Assembly: GCF_001411555.2 (NCBI RefSeq)
Contig: NC_049901.1
Location: 32,622,838-32,686,837, forward strand
From: Juglans regia
Taxonomy: Eukaryota; Streptophyta; Magnoliopsida; Fagales; Juglandaceae
Reading direction: 5' to 3'
DNA length: 64,000 nucleotides
Shown here: positions 46,869-59,534 of the stretch, in pieces
How the letters are laid out: each line of letters begins with the position of its first letter
Numbering within the stretch: position 1 is the stretch's first letter
Position numbers and translations under genes: made by a program
The notes under the pieces: generated by a model
Databases searched by the model: none
What the model was told of the DNA's origin: nothing
What the model saw: only the letters and a program-made list of their open reading frames with translations

Positions 46869-47889
46869 CTTTCCTCACACATCAAAACTTTGCCTCAAGC
46901 ACAATCACAACCATCTGATCTGCAAGCTATTGCAAACATATACAGATGCAACAAGTCGCAACCCAACTTTAGCTAGCCCTCTCAATGGTAACCATGCGTC
47001 GTTCAATCCAGCGCCCAAAGTTCCCCCCACTCCTCCTCTCGTGTTCCACTTCCCACTATCATCCACATGCACCAACGTCGTTCAATTAGTGGACCACCAA
47101 AACCACCATAGTATCAACTTGCCCCTACGTTTCCAAGAGACCCTCGTGCCTTAGACTCAGCCTTAATTTTACCTCCCTATGCCCCTGGTGTTGTACACGT
47201 TGCAACTGCTAGCTACTATCTATTCTTCCATACGAAACTTTAGGAGTGTTTTGAACAACTAACATAGAGTAACCAAGTCCACACCAAGTTACACCACGTA
47301 GATGAGTACTACCTGATATGAACTTGTGGGAATGGAATCCCTTGAACCCACAATCAATTTGAAAACTCACACAAGAAAGCCAAAATCAAGCCAATGGAAA
47401 ATTTTGACCTGTTGAGAAACTCGTTTCAAGAACTTAGATTATTTGAAAATCTAAACCCGTTGAAGAACCTGTCTCAAGAACCTAAATTATAAGGAAGAAC
47501 ACTACAAATGTTGTGATTTGTCTTTAATAAATTCAAAAGTTCATTCAAGAACAAGAGGAGATAAACTCAACTAACAATGCATAAATTCATCAAATTTCAT
47601 AAAGTAATTAAAATGAGACTATAAAAAGTATTAAAACCAAAACCTAATTAAAACTCTAGCTTAAATAAAGTCATTTCTTCCAAAAATACCCCTGAATGAA
47701 TAGTATCACGGTTATAGTAACTCGGCTACAGTAACTTCTGAAAACCCTAGTTCAACAAAATAAAACATATGTGGGCCAAGTATCCTCAAGCTCGATTATT
47801 CTAGACTAATTCTTATAACTAATAAAATAAGTCATTTTAATGAAATAAATAAGTCTAAGGCCTTCAATCACATAAACATAATAATAAGC
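46869..47889. other. Spacer, no gene seen
   Basis: A plus frame at 46930-47154 is Pro/His-rich but matches no family I know. The region from 47290 on (cccacaatcaatttgaaaac and following) may be LTR sequence belonging to the Gypsy scrap next to it, but I cannot show a partner. Confidence 0.45.
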
Positions 47890-48150
47890 CCTAATTTATA
47901 TTGCACTCTTCCATAGCTCGTATCACATGGATGATCTCTGGATCTCTTTCTCTCAAGCCCATCTTGAATATTCGGCTATCGCTAGACTCTTCCCAAGTGG
48001 ATTGCATCAATTCTTACATTGCTTCCTTGCACTTCTCAGCTCTCGATCTTGTGATTGCCCCATTTGAAACTTGTAACAGATCTTTAAGATTTGGTCCTCC
48101 TTGGTGTCCATCACCACCTCTAGAAGCTTACACCACCACGTGCACTATCA
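47890..48150 (-). pseudogene. Gypsy polyprotein scrap
   Basis: The minus strand reads a short segment with the pattern NGAITRSRAKK followed by CKEAM, then FKMGLRERDPEIIHVI, resembling the linker seen at one end of many plant Gypsy polyproteins. It is less than 90 codons and interrupted by a stop, with no other domain nearby. Confidence 0.5.
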
Positions 48151-49471
48151 CGAATGTGTTTTCTGACCATGGAAGACCCCGCACTGGAAAACAACCTCAC
48201 AGCATGCCCCAATTGTAGCATCACAACCCCTTTGGACATCCATCATGAAGAACGAACATGCTGGTGTTTTCACAAAATGGTGATAATCTCGTTAGGGTGT
48301 TTGTCCCATGTGTTGGTGTTTAACTGAGAAAATTGCAAGTACTTGAATTGCGTACAAATGGTCTTTATTTATAGATCATAAGGCGCTAGTTGGCGAAAGG
48401 GTGCAACCATTGTTAAGGGACACTACCGTTCGACTAAAACGGTTATTTCTCTTGACACTTCCTCAACCAACACATCTCATGGAAACTATAACACACGAAT
48501 TTATAGTGGGATTTTAGAAAATAATTTTAGAAAATGAGACGGAAGTTACTGAACCTTTTAAAACTTTTTTCCTTCTCTTCCCAGAATATAAAAGATTTTA
48601 TAGTTAAAATTTAAAACTTACATTTATAAACCTAAGAAAGAATTTTATAGTAGAATTCATTTAATTAAAATACGAGTCATTTTACGAAATATGATTTTAT
48701 ACGTTACATAAAATGTCTAGGCATCAAGGGAGCTATAATGATAACAGAATATTGTGTTTGTTGAGGTCAACGGTGCTATACAAGAATTAAGGATACCAAA
48801 AGGTCTTTTTCTGGTTGTCGAATGAGAATGTATATAAGCCTGTCAAAAAATGAAAAAATTTGAGGATGTATATGTCGTTTGGTCGTTGCTTTCTTGGAAT
48901 AATTCTGCCGAACGAACTCTGGGGTGGCAGGCAATTGGCAAAAGACCGTACGTATTTCACCCTCACATGCACAATAACCTTTGTGGATTTACGGAGAGCT
49001 AGGGTTCCCAAAGTAACCAATGTCAGTTGGGCTCAAGGCTCCATTATGGGGAAGCATATGACGTATTATAAAATTATTTTTATTATAAAATATATCTAAC
49101 ACTTTTCTTTAAAAAAAAAAAAAAAAAGTTCGCACCCACGAGCCCAATAATATAGTATGAGTCGAGGTAATACAAGACAAGAACAAAATATCACAAGATC
49201 AGTTAAGTCAAAGCCACAAACTCCCTCGTATGCGTGGCCCAGCTCAAAGTCCTCGCAAACAAGGCTATTCCTTATTTGTACCATCAGTCTTCTTCTGCTA
49301 GACTGGAGTGCTACTATATTTTGTGTTCTCCAACAGTTAAAAAAATAAAACTTTTCCAAGATTGATTGACCTTTTCTCTGTTCTTTGGGTTTATTTATTC
49401 TTAACGAAGCATCCAAATTGAAGTAATTTCGACTCAATGCAATATAGGACTTGTTTAAACTTAAACGGTGG
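48151..49471. other. Spacer, no gene seen
   Basis: Open frames on both strands (for example 48787-49020, 49096-49485) have no recognisable domain and overlap A/T-runs such as 49111-49127. Confidence 0.5.
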
Positions 49472-49666
49472 GTTTGGATACACAAAACATCTCATCTTAT
49501 CTCGTCTCGTTTTATTATTATAACTTTTCCAAATTCTTATATAAAAATATAGTAAATAATTCAATTTTTTTAAATTCTATAATAAAAATAATATTAAAAA
49601 ATTATATTCTAATAATATTTTATTCAACTTTTAACATATCATTTCATCTCATCTGTATTGTCACCC
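49472..49666 (-). mobile_element. MITE, GTTTGGATA family, copy 3
   Basis: The left end is gtttggatacacaaaacatctcatcttatctcg. The interior ttatataaaaatatagtaaataattcaa and tattctaataatattttattcaac match the other two copies in the same sense as copy 2. The right end (catctgtattgtcaccc) is degraded. Confidence 0.72.
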
Positions 49667-49777
49667 TAAAGTTAAGGTGATAGGCTATCCATCAGATTCA
49701 GATTTTTCATTACAAGCATCCCCTAACTTGTACTGTACAAATCCTTTACTGGCTGTATTGAATAATTTGAGCAAGTG

Positions 49778-49778
<1 letters not shown>

Positions 49779-49822
<44 letters not shown>
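49779..49822. repeat. (CT)22 microsatellite
   Basis: An uninterrupted 44-bp CT run lies about 210 bp beyond the kinesin stop codon, possibly in or near its 3' UTR. Confidence 0.95.
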
Positions 49823-49825
<3 letters not shown>

Positions 49826-50030
49826 ATCTGGACAAAATTTTGAATCTGTTTTGTGATGGATAGAGATAGCAATACAGTGAGTTGTTTATTTACTACCCCT
49901 TGTAATAACTTCATTTATGGATAGGGATTAGAAGCTACGCTGGGTGCATACCATGCAAGCTTACTTGACCAAAATGCTTCTAGACTAATATTAGAAATAT
50001 TAGGTGTAGTTGGACTAAAAGAGTGTTTTG

Positions 50031-53000
50031 TTACAGATTTAAGAGATTTGAAATCAAATTCCAGCCCATCCATGTCTTCTTATCAGAAGGGTATACGAAA
50101 TTTAGCTCAAACATCTCCTTACTAACATGCTCACCAGATTCGCAGAAGCCAACCAACTTTGCAACAATTTCAGCACTCTCTTTTACATGCTGCATGTTAT
50201 GAGGGTCTGTCCACAATTTGTTCACCAATTGCAATCTCCTTTGTTTTCCACCAGGAGGTATTTCCCATTTTGTATAAAGCATTTCTCTTTCCTCTACTGT
50301 TAGTTTGGAATTCACCCTCTTTGCTAGATATTCCCTTTCTTGCTTAAGAGCCTTGATACTGCATTCAACACCATGAAACAAATGGTAAGGAGTTGTGAGC
50401 AATTAATTGTATAATGAACAAGTCGTCTACTACTTGTTTCGGTTGTAAGTTCATCTAACTCAATCTCCTTGTACAAAGTTTGATATATTATACAATTAGG
50501 AGGCATTGGTACTAATGCTTGAAGTACCTTGCTGAAACTGAGCCTGCAGGTTCATCGCCTAGAAGTGCAGGACTTGCATTTCCAAGCTCTGCAAAGTGCA
50601 GCTCCAACCATGTCAATCTTCTAAGTTCAACCTCTATATATATCTCATCAGCTGGGTCTCCCCTAAATAACAAGTAAAACTGAGTGCGGTGCAGAATTGA
50701 AACATGACACAAATGCCATAACATGACAATTTGCTTTCTCTCATCCTCAAACTTTAAATTCCATGGCTTTGGGGGAGTCTGATCGATTATATTCGGTTCA
50801 TCAGCTCCAGCTGCATTCTCCAGCTCCAATACCTACATAAAATACGGAATGAAAGCAAAAGTTAAGGTACTCTCACTCTGTGTTGGTTGAACATAATAGA
50901 AAAATCACAACCTATAAAAAGATTTCATATTCTAGCATAAAGAGTGAGTCAAAGTATTTATTATACTGGTCATCCAATATCGAAAAATGATAATAATTCT
51001 TCACACTATTAGAAACTGTACAAGTTCTACTCTCCCTGTAGGCACAGGATACCCACCCGCGAAGGAGGAGAGTTGAGGACCGAATGCCTTCAACCTTTCA
51101 TTGGACACAAACACCCAAAAGTACAAACTAATCATCCACTCGCAAGATCTTAACACTAATCATCCTAACACTTTTTGTTGGCTGGTTTTGTAAAAGCCCA
51201 CCTGACTCAAGTTTTATCTAGTGTTTTATCTAGTGAACTATTCACCGATGTATGCTTAGACTAATATTTTCATGAAAAACATAAGATTGGAAGGGGTTCT
51301 GAGAACCCCAGTTTGCTTTGTGAAACCAAACATCAGGAAAATTAGAATAAACAGTCTTTTTTCTTTTTTTTTTTTTCATGGAAGTGTGAAATCTAGGTGT
51401 ATAGGTTTCAGATTTTGTTGGTTTTATTAATAAATATTTTTTGTGCTCCATCTTTGGTTGGTGAAACTCTTCCTGATTGTTTTCGCCTGTGGACATACCT
51501 CACATTGGGGGAGCCACATAAATATCGCGTTCTCATGTGATTGGTTTGTGGAATTTACTAAGATTGTGATATATTCCATTGCAAAATCCATAGAGGATGA
51601 TCAGGCCAAGCAATTTTGAGATTAAAGGCTGGAAAATAAACATTTGCCTAGTAGATATAAGAGGCTAATCGATGCAATGGTAACTAGTATAGCTTAATGA
51701 CTCGTACGTCTATGAAATATAAATTACATCTTACATGTAGAGTAAAATTTTTAATTCTAAGGTAAATTGAGACTATAAATGATTTTTTACCTGGCAAACC
51801 AGAAGCTGCTTTTGATATTGTAGCTTTGCCACCCGTTCTTTTAACTCAGTAACATAAGTTTGAATGCTCCGAATATTCTCCTCAGCAGCGTTCTTGAACA
51901 TCCTCTGCATTTTCTTCACATTAACTGAATTCGATTGCTGTGTAGCAGGAGTTCCCTCCCTTGATGGGACACAATTACCATGTCCATCACTCTTTACTGG
52001 AGTTACTTTACAAGGCAGGGGGAATGTATCACTACTAGGCACAACATCATTATTCTCAGGGGCTTTGTTCTCTGTCTCAGATTCCATCATCCTATTAGAA
52101 GAGGACAGAGGTGAACATGGCGATCGAATTATGTTTTGCATATTTGCATTGTTGCTCACGGTGAAAGGAAGAAATTTCTTCATTTTGGATTGGGTCTTGC
52201 ACTTAGGAGTCTCCTTGCTACTAGCAAAAGATGAAACCAGCCTGTCTATAGATTCCTGAACATTCTCAAGCTTCTTTTCCAAAGATTCAATGGTGCTTCC
52301 TTGGCACTTCAATCGATTTATTTCTTCCATCAGGTTGGCCTTATCTCCAATCACAATTTCTTCAGGAATGGAGCTAACCACTTGCATGTCCTTTATTTCC
52401 GACAGCAGTTTTGCAATGGTTTCAGCGGCTTCTCCACTCCCTATTCTATGTGAAGCAACCTCCTTATGCAGTACTTCAAGGGCCCGGTTTGCTTCCTCAC
52501 CAAGCTGCCTCTGCCGCTGCTCAAGCTTTCTTATTTCATGCACGAGCATGGATTGATCTGTTGAAGTGACTGATTGCCTCAAAATTGCCTGCCTTCCAAT
52601 TGCATTTCTTGGCCCAGTTACCGGGCTAGATTTATCAGAAACTGAGTCGTTCTCACCAGGGAAAGCAAGACACCTAACGACTTGCCCGCATTGCCTTAAC
52701 CCCTGTGTGGTTTTCGTTTTTGATAAGTAATGAGTCAAATATAATTAAAGATGAAATGTTTATATGAGATCAAGATAAAAACATAATTAAAGGTGTATAA
52801 CAGTGATCACTGTCGTACCTTTTGAGCCTTGTGTGATTTTCTTTCCAGTTCGAGTTGGGAATGAGCAATGTCTCTCTGGCGCTTAAGCTCTTCCATCTCC
52901 CTCTCCATCTAGGAAATGTAATTTTCATTACAGTTAGATTTACATTGATTGATGATAGTCACTTTGTTTTCACTTTTTCAACTCCTCTCCTTTTTTTTAT

Positions 53001-56000
53001 TGTCCTTTTGGTTGATAAAAGACTAGTAGAATATACATTTCTTTATCAATCTAAACAAGAATACTCGACTAGTGCCCAGTATATCATCGTGCATGTTCAA
53101 TTTATGGCCTAGGATTAAAAGGAGGAAAGCATTTATGTCGCCACATTCCTTTAGTTGGGGTAATATGGCTTTATTGAGTTAAGTTCGGTTGAATCACACT
53201 TCTATGAAGCCATTTACTTACGAAAGTTATGTGGGCTACAAAGGCACCACGATTAAGCTACCTCATTTAGAACATATATGTAGAAAACAGCGCGTCCAAG
53301 ACTTCTATAGATTTACTAGTAACTTAAAAAACTCATGCTGTGGGAGTTACAAATTATCAATTACTCAAAAAGAAAAGGTATACCTGTTGTATTTTTAAGT
53401 CCTTCTCCACTAGTAAAGACCTCAAACATGAAGATGAAGAAGGCTCAGGACTCCGTAACTCTGCTTCAAGTCTGGCCACTTCCTTCTGCAAATGCTTCAC
53501 CAGTGTCTTGTCTGAAACAACCTAAACCGAAATCCAGTGGGATAATTAGGCTGTTTTGAATGTTGTAGGTACTTTGTAAGTATGCAGGATAACACAATCA
53601 CCATAATAACCAAGATCCCAAGCACTATATTAATCTAGTCGCATGACAAGATCAAAAGATCTACACAAATAATTTCATTTAGAAAGATATATTATACACG
53701 TATGTATGCTTTAGAATCAATATATAAACAACTACAACCATACATTGTTATGTTTTCCTTAAAAGCAAGGTCTTGAATAAGGGCACCCACGGCCCGCATG
53801 GTACACAACTAACATGACCTATTTACTATATTATTACTTGTGAATCACAAGGTAAGTGATTCCATGAAAAAGAGCCTCAGACATTGCGAAACAAATACTT
53901 GAAATTTTTCTTTCCTTTCAGAAATAATTACCTCAAATCAGCTTGTTAGTTCATGTGATGGACTCAATATTGCCAAAGTAACAAGTTCTCAGTAGCGATT
54001 GCAGGAAACATACAAAACAGTAACTAGCTAGATATATGAACACATACATACATCCAATAATGCGTGTGTTAATTCCAATTTGTGAAAAAAAAAAAAAAAC
54101 GTAGCACTGGGTTCCCAAATAATTATTTTTGAATACTTCATCCTAAAATAAAAATCTTGGATCAGAAACACTATTATCAATAAAAAGTAGATAGTCTAAG
54201 TCAAATGACCTTCATTCTATGTCAGAGGCAAGCATGAGTTTTAATGAGAATCTTCTTTATTGTTGTTGTTTTTATTATTCTTATTCTAGTTATTATTTTG
54301 AAAATAATGAGGATAGTTGAGAAAATGTTGGAGTAAATGTTTTCTATTTCTAGAAGGAAATGATCAGTACAGTCTTAGGGTGTGCAAGCCACGTGCAGTC
54401 CTAATAACCTAATGTCCTTAGTTGTGATTCTTCCTTAAAGTAGCTTCCTGATTCTTCCTAATCTTATTTCCTTCATGGTAAATATGATCTAGATTTCTTT
54501 AAGCAAGAGAACCGAGCTTCTAGCAAGTTATATGATCTTACTTATCCCAAGTTTCCAATAGCCTTGTCAGCCTCACTCAACTTATAATGAAGCAAGTTAT
54601 TGAGAAACACTCCTTTATAGCAGATTCAATATATGAACTTCAGTTAGCTGTTATGAAAAACACTCCTTTATAATAATGTCACTAGACATTCAGGACAGAT
54701 AACAGAGTAATTACTATAAAATACGGAAGTATGATTTGCTAATTATCATACCATGTTTACTTGGGCATTATTGGTAACTTCCTTTGCGCTAGTTGCAAAT
54801 GAGAGTGTATTCCTCGTTTGCTCTACATGACTTAAAGCTGGACTCATGGTACAAATAATTGCTGTCCGAGCATTTCCCCCAAGTGAAGACTGCAATATTC
54901 GTGTGAGTTTGGAATCCCGGTATGGTACATGGCCACTCCTTTTGCCACCGCTGAAACCATAAAAACCAATACGGCATATAATTACATGCAGTTGAATTTC
55001 ATATATCAAGATACATTTAAGGTCCAAGACTTTTCCATTGGTCAACATAGATATTTATTGATAGGCAAATTTTTTCCAACTCTCAGCTTCCAAATCCTGT
55101 AATATTCATTCGTCAGAAACTTCTACCGAGTCATTCCACTGATTTGATTTGTTAAAGACTCATAAGTTTATCTCTCCAGTTTGGTTGTTACCAAATGTTT
55201 CTGGCATCAATATCATACAGAAGAAAAAATGTGCGAGGAGCTGAATTGTTACCGGCCCCTAGTATATTCATTATTCATTCGTATATATATAGAAGTAGCA
55301 GTTACATAGCCATTCTAGAGAATGGCAGCTGGTGAGGACAGTTGGTAAGGACATCACATCCAGGTTATCTTCTTGAAGGGTACACCTTATACTAGTAATG
55401 TAACAGAGTTTCATGAGCATCATGGTAACAGTTTTGCACACAATAGCAAGCAACTTGATTCAACTAGCATTAACAAAAATTGAATTAAAACTATTTTTTT
55501 TTTTTTTTTGGGAATGTCACAACATAACACTAAGACAAACTTATGAAACTGAGGTTCCAACTGTATTAGAATGTGATGCTTCCATGTTTGCACTTTCTTA
55601 CCTTAGCTTCCTGATCACTGTTGTGAGTGTCAGCAAGCTACGGTTGATGTGACTGCCTTCCTTCAATCTTGTGCCATCTGCATTTGTTTGGGAGGCACGT
55701 TCACTTCCAGCAAGGTCCACAAGATTCTGCAATGTTCCATAACTCCAATCAACATAACTGAGCAACTCTTTACCGTTAAGAAGCCAAAACGTCGGATAGC
55801 AAACAACCATACCAAACTTGCTATGAAAGACTTTACACGGCCTGAACTTTCCCGAAGGCTACTCTTTATTGTCTGAAAGAAAAAAAGTAAAATATCCCAG
55901 TCTCATGCATTATTTATAGTAGGATGAAAAAAATCACACAAGGAATACAATAGATAGACATACCAGCCTGAATATTTGATGTGATCTTGAGCTTTTATCA

Positions 56001-57684
56001 TTTAGAGCAGTTTCCCCCACCTGCCTTTGAGCTGCACCCACAAATGGAATTGGTATAAGATTGTACAAGTCATTAAAGACAATACAAAAATTATCTTAGT
56101 AAATGGGAGAAAAGAGGAAAAAGGTCAGGCTAGTAGCTAAAGGCTTGCAGTAGGATTTATCTATCTTTATAATTCAGATTCATGCGTTGAACACAAGGAA
56201 AAGAAAAGAAATTTGGTATTGAAAATTGCAGGTGAGTTAATTCCAGTAACTATCAGAGCAAGATCCAATGCTGGATGATATGAAAATCTCATTTAAGAAA
56301 ACCACTAAACATAGAAAAATGTACAGCTCTGCCAACAGACTGATCAGTCATAATACAAAACCCAAAGATATACATCGTGGACGTTCATGTGAATTGAAGT
56401 ATGAAGCATCTTGGACGTGATGAAGTTAAAGTAGGAAACCTTAATAGTGAATAATTAACGTAAAGTCATGATCACCTTCACAAATGCCAATTAAATGGCG
56501 TAAATGTTGGCCATCCTTAACAACTTCCTCAACAAGTTTTTCCACGACAGTCCCTTTCTGCGTGTTTCACAACAACAGAAACAAGAATAGGGTTTCAGTA
56601 AAAACGTTGTAAATTCATTTAACTTTATTCATAAGAAAATATTCTTGCAAGTACCTCAGGATCATCCAGAAGCCGAAGGGAACCAGATTCGCGATTCAGA
56701 AGGTCTATAACAGCCTCATTATAGATCTCCAAAGCAGAAGCACTCAAAACAAAATCCCTCTCTGGATGCTGTGAAATAACTCACACGTGGAGCAAATATA
56801 AATGCAACTTGAAAAAAAAAAAATCAAATGATCTAAAAGTTTTCCCCTCACAAGACAAAGGGAATCCCAGAAGAACTACAACTGCTTTTGCTATGAATTA
56901 AACTTACATTCCTGATGTGTTCAAAGATGTCCCTGACGGCATTTTCAGTAATTCCTCTCATCGTATATGTCTTACCACTGCTGGTCTGCCCATATGCAAA
57001 AATTGTCGCTGCAAGGGAAAAAGGCATTTTGTACTTAAGAGTAGGCCAAAAGCACCAGCTATCACGAGGGAAACATAACTAAAACTGCAAGCTGCTGGCT
57101 AGATATGCTGTATATAGTTACCATTCATTCCAGTAAGTGCGGATAAAGCAACATCTTTAGCTCCTTCTTCATAAACCTTCTGAGTTGAGCACGTAAGACC
57201 AAAAACTTTATCTGTCATATAAAATACAGTAAATAAAGCGTCAATTTCTCTCAAAAAGCTAAAAGGACCAATTTTACTGTCTAAAGGGACACACTATCAT
57301 GTACTTATTGTGACTCAATTGCAAAAAATGAGCGTTTAAAGTTTAAAAGGTTCTTAAAAATATTTTCCAATTAACAATGTTCAACATTTAATTTAAAAAA
57401 AGTAGAGAATCACAAGAAGAATAGGCAGTTTCCATATAACATATACCAAAGGAGTATGTGGTTGCAGTGCGCTCATGATTTGGGTTCTTGAATACAATAG
57501 TATGATCATCAATGCAATCCCAAGCAATGAGATCATACATTGCTTGCTCCTTCCGGCTCAGCGGCCTCATCCGAACAGTGACTAATATTTTCTCCTCACG
57601 AACTTTTGGACCACCGGGGGTGCATGACGGGGTCCTTTGTATCTTAGACAACGGCGTGGCTGGTGTCCCAACCATCTTGTCCAT
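50031..57684 (-). CDS. NACK2: Kinesin-7 motor, NACK2/TETRASPORE type
   Basis: Fourteen exons: 57447-57684, 57122-57211, 56908-57008, 56655-56768, 56476-56557, 55964-56031, 55813-55872, 55612-55736, 54752-54950, 53384-53521, 52819-52908, 51791-52702, 50528-50832, 50031-50358. The sum is 2850 nt, 949 residues plus TAA, the length expected for NACK-type kinesins. The motor (about residues 30-360) has an intact P-loop GQTSSGKT (116-123), switch I NDKSSRSH (219-226) and switch II DLAGSE (255-260). Coiled coil follows at about 363-560, and a NACK C-terminal domain (DUF3490 type) ends the protein. The N-terminus ([20 protein letters not shown]) and [17 protein letters not shown] favour NACK2/TES over NACK1/HINKEL. 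Family knowledge: these kinesins recruit the NPK1-type MAP kinase cascade to the phragmoplast for cytokinesis, TES mainly in male meiosis. ATG 57675 is an alternative start. Confidence 0.94.
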
Positions 57685-58739
57685 AACTGGTCTCCACTGT
57701 ACAAAATTGATCAACTTATACGTAGAGGATGAAATACTCTAAAGCAGAGCAAAAGCATTCAGAATGATCATATCATTATTTCTATATAGTCATTGCAAAT
57801 AGCAATATCAATCTTATCAGTAAGTTATTTTTTCATTTGTAAGTTCTATGTTCACCTAGTGGGTCTTGAATTTACGATGTCACCCGCCACCCTGTTCTTA
57901 AAAGTAAAAGAGGTGTCATTTGAGCTATAACTCATTGGCATTGATGGTAAAAAGTCCATTATAGGTAGACCCACTAAATTATCAACATATAATATCCAAT
58001 GTTGTGAATAAACATGGCGCATGGTTGTAATTCAGCATCTGATTTTTTAATGCAGTATTAACAAGAATCAGATGGGACACAAATCGACCCCAAGAGAGAA
58101 ACTAGGGTTTCTCGGACAAACTAGTTAGATTTCCTCAATTATTTCCCCAGATATGAAAGTGATTCTCCCGCCCCCCGGCCCCCCAAAAAAAATCCTAAAC
58201 TCTGCGAGTCTCACGCATGGCATAATCAGCAACAATTTAAAGCCTGAAGGAGGACCTATCAATCAATGCGCAAGTAATTTCATGCGCAGTCAACGAACTT
58301 CACCTGAAAAATGGTTTAAAAAGATGAATGAATGCGGTAAAGAAAGCAGAAGTTTCTATAAGTATTCAAACTCCAAAGGACCGCTCTTCTTGATTTCTTT
58401 CTTTACCAGGAAAAAAAAAAAAAGAAAAAAAAAAAGGCAATCCAACAAAAAGCACCTGAAGTGAAGAAAGGAGAAAATAAAAAAAGAACTCTGAAGTGAA
58501 GAAAATAGAGAAATGATAACTCACAGAGAAATCTTTGATTCCTCCAAAGTGCTCTAACAATGCCAGACAATCTAGTTGCCCCCGCCGCAGGAAAGAACGC
58601 CGAGTCGAAAGCGGTACGAATATTTTTGTCAGGGTTTTGTGAGAGGACTCTGTAAAATCACTCAACCAGTGATCCACGAGAGAAGAAGAGAGAGGTCAGA
58701 AGAGATTCTTTGTCCAGCATGTGGCCGTGAGGTTGAAGT

Positions 58740-58770
<31 letters not shown>

Positions 58771-58780
58771 ATTCAAAGAA
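57685..58780 (-). other. Kinesin 5' UTR with one intron
   Basis: An acceptor just before 57696 (ttgtacag) and a donor at 58524 (tctct then gtgagtt on the minus strand) define a likely 5' UTR intron of about 830 bp. The upstream UTR exon would run from 58525 to about 58760, starting in a GA/CT-rich stretch at 58740-58770. No protein frame is convincing in it. Confidence 0.6.
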
Positions 58781-58787
58781 TGTAACT

Positions 58788-58798
58788 GTTAACGGCTA
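58788..58798 (+). promoter_or_regulatory. MSA-like mitotic element at the kinesin promoter
   Basis: gttAACGGCTA carries the AACGGYYA core of the M-specific activator element; the 5' YCY part matches at only one of three bases. It lies about 30 bp upstream of the presumed transcript start. MSA elements bind MYB3R factors and drive G2/M genes, including NACK-type kinesins, in known plants. Confidence 0.5.
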
Positions 58799-58799
58799 G

Positions 58800-59002
58800 T
58801 TCCTCTTTCTTCCTTTTTCTTATTTATTTTTTTGATATTTCGTTGTTATCCTCCGATCACGTCTGTGCATGCCCGCTCCTGAAAGTTGCGAATTTGAATT
58901 AATTTCGTGGGTCCACTCTGAACAAAAATCCAATAACGTTTAGGCTTTCTGGGCCAAGTTTTCTTCTCACAAAACCCAATAATTTGTCAGCCATTAACAC
59001 TC
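58800..59002. other. Kinesin upstream region
   Basis: Promoter-side sequence with no clear TATA box. A second weak motif, caataacgttt, lies at 58931-58941 but lacks the GG of the MSA core. Confidence 0.4.
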
Positions 59003-59534
59003 GGATTAGTTAAAATTAAATTTAATAAATATTTAATTATTAAATAATAAAATATACTCACAATAGATTAATAAAATTTAACTACAGTAATTTTTAAAAA
59101 AATTTTTAAATTTAAAAATTACTGTACATACATCAAATACATATTTTATTAATTATTTTTCTCTCACTTTCTTCTATCACATATTTTATCACAATTAATA
59201 TATTAATTTAAGTTAGTGATATATTAATTTAATAAGAATATGATTATTAATTAATATATAATATGTAGAATAGTAAAATATGATAAAATAAATTAATAAT
59301 TAAAAAAATTAAATATTTTAAAATTATTAGTTATTTATTACTATATAATAAATAAATATATTATTTAATATAGATATTTGATTTGAATAATCAAAATCAA
59401 ATTCATCTTATATTATTTTATTGTTATATAATGAAAAAATAGTTATTTCAATATAGAGATTTATGTGAATGAAATAGCCAAAAATTAAATTTCTCTTACA
59501 TTCATAAAAAATATCATTTAACTTTAACTAATCC
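59003..59534. mobile_element. AT-rich MITE with GGATTAGTTAAA inverted ends
   Basis: The left end ggattagttaaaattaaat (59003-59021) and the right end atttaactttaactaatcc (59516-59534) are inverted copies with one mismatch over 19 bp. A near-perfect internal palindrome (tacagtaatttttaaa and its complement) lies at 59083-59126. No TSD was identified with confidence, so the superfamily is open. Confidence 0.65.

Noticed and set aside
47901..48218. 105-codon plus ORF as a gene
   Set aside because: The opposite strand reads a Gypsy polyprotein-like segment, so the plus ORF is a shadow.
49096..49485. 129-codon minus ORF
   Set aside because: No domain, and it ends in an A/T run; chance frame.
51773..52738. 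Long minus ORF as a separate protein with its own start MTHYLSK
   Set aside because: Its first codons are intronic; an acceptor cacag just before 52702 and phase place it as kinesin exon 12.
57675..57675. Second ATG of the kinesin as the start
   Set aside because: The ATG at 57684 is in frame and upstream; both remain possible, but the first was preferred.
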